Assembly: GCA_044357715.1 (NCBI GenBank)
Contig: JBIKPA010000115.1
Coordinates: 1 to 8,701 of the forward strand
Direction: 5' to 3'
DNA: 8,701 nucleotides
Source of the DNA: IMCC26207 sp044357715
GTDB lineage: Bacteria > Actinomycetota > Acidimicrobiia > Acidimicrobiales > Microtrichaceae
Part shown: positions 5,494 through 8,701 of the stretch, piece by piece
How positions within the stretch are numbered: position 1 is the stretch's first letter
Layout of the letters: every line of letters starts with the position of its first letter
Notes under the pieces: generated by a model
Told to the model about the DNA's origin: nothing
Seen by the model: the letters and a program-made list of their open reading frames with translations, nothing else
The model's database searches: none
Translations under genes and position numbers: made by a program

Positions 5494-7470
5494 TCACGGT
5501 ACTCGGCTTGGGGCCAGAATAATCACCGACAATGGTGGCAGGGTCAGCAGCAATGAGCCCGCCTGGTTCTGCCACGGGGTGCTGGAATCTACGAACAAAA
5601 GCCCCTCCGCATTCCCTCCCACTGGTGTTGCAGTTCCACCGTAGGCCTGAGCATCCGTATCAAGAACGACCTGCCACGGATCACTACTGGGAACACCAAG
5701 GCGATAACCGTGTCGAGGCACTGGCGTCAGGTTTGCGACTACTGCTACTGAGCCGAGATAGCTCGGTTCGGTGGCAGCACGTTGACCGGCCTTCAGTCGG
5801 TACCAGTCTGGGATTGACCGCCAAAATGAAAAGATTGAGTGCTCATGGTCGTCTGCATCAAGCCATCCAATATGGTGATCAAGATCATCATCTCCAGCCC
5901 AAAGTGCCGGGTACTGTGTCTGCACAGAGTTGAGATCCGCGACGAGTCTGCGGACACCTTCGTGGCCGTCGCGCTGCAACAAGAACCAGTCGATCTCACC
6001 ATCGTGTGACCATTCTCGCTCCTGGGCAAACTCGCATCCCATAAAGAGCAATTGTCTGCCGGGGTGACACCACTGCCAAGCCAACAAGCTTCGCAGATGC
6101 GCAAGTTGTTCTTCGTGGGTGCCCGGCATCTTGTGCAGCAAGGACCCTTTGCCGTGGACCACCTCATCGTGGCTCAGCGGAAGAATCCAGCGTTCGTCTG
6201 GTGCGTAGACCATAGGAAACGTCAGCTCGTGATGGTGAAATGCTCGATGAATGGGATCTTGAGCGAAGTAGCTCAACGTGTCGTGCATCCAACCGAGGTT
6301 CCACTTGCGAGAAAACCCGAGGCCGCCCCATTCGGTTGGCCGCGTCACACCAGACCAAGAGGTTGACTCCTCGGCGATGACTAATGAACCTGGTTGTTCT
6401 TGGCCAACAACCTCATTGAGTTCTTGCACGAATGCCACGGCATCTAAGTCTTCTCTGCCACCTTGGGCATTGGGAACCCACTCCCCTGGCTCCCGCGAGT
6501 AATCCAGATACAGCATTGAGGCCACTGCATCTACTCGAAGCCCATCAACTCTGAACTCCTCAAGCCAGTACAGCGCGTTCGCCACAAGAAAATTGCGAAC
6601 CTCGTTGCGGCCGTGATTAAACACGAGCGTTCCCCAATCAGGGTGTTCTCCCCTTTGAGGGTCAGCGTGTTCGTAGAGAGCAGTTCCATCAAATTGCGCA
6701 AGCGCAAAGCGATCCTTCGGGAAGTGCGCTGGCACCCAATCCAAGATCACGCCAAGTCCGCGGTCGTGACACACATCGATCAGGTATCGAAGGTCATCAG
6801 GTGACCCCAGCCGGGCATCTGGGGCGTAGTAGCCCGAGATTTGATACCCCCAAGAACCACCGAACGGATGGCTAGCCACAGGCATAAGCTCAACGTGTGT
6901 AAACCCGAGTGAACTCGCCCAATCGGCTAACGGTTCGGCCGCTTCACGCGCGGTATGCGCTCGCCCATCTGGGTGGCGGCGCCAAGACCCCAGATGCACC
7001 TCGTAGACCGAGAGTCGCCCGCTGTTTCGCTCTGCACGAGCAGCACGCCAATCTGCACTTGAAGCAGATGTCCAGTCGTAGTTGGTAGCGAACAGTACCG
7101 AAGCTGTCGCCGGAGGTACCTCGGCCGCAGTCGCTACTGGGTCTGCACGCTCGGAGCGCTGACCATCTACCCCGTCTATGAGGAACTTGTATCGATCCCC
7201 CGCCTTGGCCCTCGGCTCACATCCCCACCAGATACCTGAGGTTCCCTGAGGGGCCAACAAGGTTTCCCCAGTTGATCCAAAGTTCCACCCCGCCCAATCT
7301 CCAACCACAGACACCTGTTTTGCATTCGGGGCCCACACCGCAAAGGTGGCGCCGCCCGCTTCGTGCAGATGCCCGCCGAGTAGATCCCACAATCGGCGAT
7401 GAGTGCCCTCACCGAAGAGAAACAGGTCAAGCTCTCCGGGCGGCTGAGCTGCTCGGCCAGAAGCTTGCAC
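5494..7470 (-). CDS. glgB: 1,4-alpha-glucan branching enzyme
   Basis: GH13 branching enzyme (EC 2.4.1.18), 658 residues. It cuts an alpha-1,4 chain and rejoins it through an alpha-1,6 bond during glycogen / alpha-glucan synthesis in the cytosol. A CBM48 domain covers about 35-120 (FAVWAPNAKQVSVVGDWAGWN). The catalytic barrel covers about 150-550, with region I DWVPAHFPKD (244-253), region II GLRVDAVASM (310-319; nucleophile Asp314), region III VIAEEST (364-370; acid/base Glu367) and region IV LSHDEVVHG (432-440; Asp435). GLRVDAVASMLYLDYSR is diagnostic of GlgB rather than glycogen-debranching GH13 enzymes. A C-terminal all-beta domain covers about 565-658. It lacks the extra N-terminal N1 domain of the roughly 730-residue E. 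coli enzyme. The GTG start at 7470 is 3 bp after the maltokinase stop and has AAGGG at 6 nt. Pairing with maltokinase places it in the GlgE pathway; the rhomboid gene follows downstream. Confidence 0.97.
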   Translation of the reverse strand: MQASGRAAQPPGELDLFLFGEGTHRRLWDLLGGHLHEAGGATFAVWAPNAKQVSVVGDWAGWNFGSTGETLLAPQGTSGIWWGCEPRAKAGDRYKFLIDGVDGQRSERADPVATAAEVPPATASVLFATNYDWTSASSADWRAARAERNSGRLSVYEVHLGSWRRHPDGRAHTAREAAEPLADWASSLGFTHVELMPVASHPFGGSWGYQISGYYAPDARLGSPDDLRYLIDVCHDRGLGVILDWVPAHFPKDRFALAQFDGTALYEHADPQRGEHPDWGTLVFNHGRNEVRNFLVANALYWLEEFRVDGLRVDAVASMLYLDYSREPGEWVPNAQGGREDLDAVAFVQELNEVVGQEQPGSLVIAEESTSWSGVTRPTEWGGLGFSRKWNLGWMHDTLSYFAQDPIHRAFHHHELTFPMVYAPDERWILPLSHDEVVHGKGSLLHKMPGTHEEQLAHLRSLLAWQWCHPGRQLLFMGCEFAQEREWSHDGEIDWFLLQRDGHEGVRRLVADLNSVQTQYPALWAGDDDLDHHIGWLDADDHEHSIFSFWRSIPDWYRLKAGQRAATEPSYLGSVAVVANLTPVPRHGYRLGVPSSDPWQVVLDTDAQAYGGTATPVGGNAEGLLFVDSSTPWQNQAGSLLLTLPPLSVIILAPSRVP

Positions 7471-7473
7471 AAC

Positions 7474-8701
7474 TCACCCTTCCGGTTCTGTTGCCGGCAG
7501 TTGGTCCTCACCGTTGAGTAACCGCTCCACCGCTTGAACCGGAAGATCAACAAGTTCTGGTCGGTGTGCTAGTTCATAAGCAACCTCGTAAACGGCTTTA
7601 TCAAGCTCAAAAACGCTCAGAAGTGCATCTCTACTGGGCCGCGATTGTGGAAGTAATCGGTGTGCAGCATCGACATCGGCGTAGCCAGCCAAAAAGGTAT
7701 TGACGTTACGAACAGTCCACGCATCTGCAAGCACGCGCAGTTCATGATCAGCCTCGCCGTGTGTTCGCAATGCCATGGCCGCGGCGTACTGAAATGAACG
7801 CGTCATGCCAGCAACATCTCGCAGTGGCGAGGAGGGGTGGCGGCGCTCTTCAACGGGCCGAGCAGGTTCACCTTCGAAGTCGAGCACCATCCAACTGCGC
7901 TGCAAACGAAGCACCTGGGCTAAATGCAGGTCTCCGTGAATACGAATCGCGGTGCCAAGATCTGCAGCCGTGCGCAAACGGTCGTAGATCTTCTCTATTC
8001 GAGCCGTATCTAGTTTGCCGGAGGCAACCCGATGTAGCTGAGCTGCCATGTCGGTAGCCCAAGCCGCACCATCAGCGGGTTCTGCACCAAATGCCTCTGC
8101 AAGGGCAACATGCAGGTGAGCAACGTTCTGCCCGAGCAGCCGAGCATCCTTTGCGAAGTCGAGCTTGCAATCCCTTGGCGGCCGACGACGGTTGAAGAGT
8201 TCACGAAGCGAGTCCGTGGCAAGCTCAAACCCCTCGCCACGACTGCGCTCATAGCGCCGAACAACAGCTAGATCTGTCTGATTACGCCGCCAAATAGCAA
8301 CCGGAACCGGAACCGCGCCGAAACCCACCTTGCCGAGGGCTTCGGTGACTTCAACGTCAGGGTTCGCACCGGGCTGCACCCGACGAAACACCTTCATGAT
8401 GTAGCGCTCATCTAACACAATTGAGGTGTTTGATTGCTCACCACCCTGCACCCGCGCAGAGTGCGGGTGCAGATCCGGGGCCACGATGTGTGCAAATCGG
8501 AGCGCCAGTTCATCATCGGCCAACGCGTCGAACAAGTGGGTTGGGCCTCGGGGCGAAGTGATCTCGCCTAGGAGTGCCGATTCGGCAACATGGTCTGGCC
8601 GCTCAGTTGTTGCGCCAACGGGCACCTGATACCAACTAGGCGCCCCGGCACCATTGTTTCCCCGTACCTCGACTAGCAGCCACATCAAGGTAGGCCACCC
8701 A
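7474..8701 (-). CDS. mak: Maltokinase (5' end outside window)
   Basis: ATP-dependent maltose kinase (maltose to maltose-1-phosphate), supplying the GlgE maltosyltransferase. 408 codons are visible. The frame stays open to the right edge, so the TTG (8688) and ATG (8685) near it are probably not the start. The family has about 440-460 residues with an N-terminal cap, and only the later part of that cap (WLLVEVRG, WYQVPV) is present; the first 40-50 residues should lie outside. Counting from 8688: GEQSNTS (83-89) is the nucleotide-loop region, MKVFRRVQPGANPDVEV (98-114) carries Lys99, HGDLHLAQVL (251-260) contains the catalytic Asp253, and LDFEGEP (269-275) holds the metal-binding Asp270. PVEERRHPSSPLRDVAGM (278-295) is typical of Mak/Pep2 rather than general aminoglycoside-phosphotransferase-fold kinases. 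The gene abuts glgB. treS (or a TreS-Mak fusion) and glgE probably lie upstream; this is inference. Confidence 0.93.
   Translation of the reverse strand, partial: GWPTLMWLLVEVRGNNGAGAPSWYQVPVGATTERPDHVAESALLGEITSPRGPTHLFDALADDELALRFAHIVAPDLHPHSARVQGGEQSNTSIVLDERYIMKVFRRVQPGANPDVEVTEALGKVGFGAVPVPVAIWRRNQTDLAVVRRYERSRGEGFELATDSLRELFNRRRPPRDCKLDFAKDARLLGQNVAHLHVALAEAFGAEPADGAAWATDMAAQLHRVASGKLDTARIEKIYDRLRTAADLGTAIRIHGDLHLAQVLRLQRSWMVLDFEGEPARPVEERRHPSSPLRDVAGMTRSFQYAAAMALRTHGEADHELRVLADAWTVRNVNTFLAGYADVDAAHRLLPQSRPSRDALLSVFELDKAVYEVAYELAHRPELVDLPVQAVERLLNGEDQLPATEPEG
7477..7481 (-). promoter_or_regulatory. Shine-Dalgarno AAGGG of glgB inside the end of mak
   Basis: AAGGG on the minus strand lies 6 nt before the glgB GTG and overlaps the last sense codons of mak, whose TGA is between it and the start. 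This arrangement supports translational coupling and the chosen GTG. Confidence 0.65.
8446..8472. repeat. Perfect 10-bp inverted repeat inside mak
   Basis: Arms CTGCACCCGC (8446-8455) and GCGGGTGCAG (8463-8472) with a 7-nt loop, within the maltokinase coding region just before the codons for GEQSNTS. It would form a strong stem in the mRNA. It may be a chance product of GC-rich coding sequence, and no function is evident. Confidence 0.5.

Noticed and set aside
6391..6411. Small inverted repeat GGTTGTT/AACAACC
   Set aside because: It is a 7-bp arm inside glgB coding sequence with ordinary translation; expected by chance in a gene this long.
8299..8316. Short tandem AACCGG units
   Set aside because: They encode the VPVPVA segment of maltokinase; only three short units, explained by coding sequence.
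8683..8688. TTG/ATG near the right edge as the true maltokinase start
   Set aside because: The frame continues open to the edge and the protein begins in the middle of the known N-terminal cap, so the gene most likely starts outside the window.
1..8701. Mobile elements, CRISPR, toxin-antitoxin, defence genes, tRNA or rRNA
   Set aside because: I found no transposase or integrase motifs, direct-repeat arrays, paired small toxin-like genes or RNA gene hallmarks; coding sequence covers nearly all of the window.

Overview
The window holds eight protein genes and looks like ordinary chromosome from an actinobacterium. I would guess Acidimicrobiia or a relative. The reasons are moderately high GC by eye, frequent GTG starts, a maltokinase/GlgB pair of the actinobacterial GlgE alpha-glucan pathway, and a B-box/rhomboid protein of actinobacterial style. 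The taxon is inferred; no rRNA or marker gene is present. I see no mobile element, CRISPR array, tRNA, rRNA or phage gene.

Left part (1-4039): an acyl-CoA dehydrogenase runs off the left edge on the minus strand. A class I SAM methyltransferase diverges from it on the plus strand. The methyltransferase converges on, and overlaps by 14 bp, a TesB-like acyl-CoA thioesterase. Behind the thioesterase, on the same minus strand, lies an inositol-monophosphatase-family phosphatase, and a palindrome sits between the two. The dehydrogenase and thioesterase fit a fatty-acid / acyl-CoA theme; the methyltransferase substrate cannot be read from the sequence.

Middle (4040-4600): a small SRPBCC lipid-binding-type protein is transcribed away from the phosphatase across a 70-bp divergent spacer that holds a GC-rich palindrome. 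It ends at a convergent spacer with a 25-bp perfect inverted repeat that probably acts as a bidirectional transcription barrier.

Right part (4601-8701): a minus-strand cluster reads maltokinase (5' end outside the window), then glgB, then rhomboid protease. Maltokinase phosphorylates maltose to maltose-1-phosphate. In the GlgE pathway that product feeds GlgE, which extends alpha-1,4-glucan, and GlgB adds the alpha-1,6 branches. The stop of mak and the start of glgB are 3 bp apart, with the glgB ribosome-binding site inside mak, which suggests coupled translation. treS and glgE would be expected beyond the right edge. The rhomboid follows glgB by 47 bp and its start codon lies in a short tandem repeat.

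I did not find a convincing new biological system. The points most worth a second look are the tandem start-codon repeat at the rhomboid gene, the 25-bp hairpin without a U-tract, the palindrome between the divergent phosphatase and SRPBCC genes, and the active-site placement in the acyl-CoA dehydrogenase.
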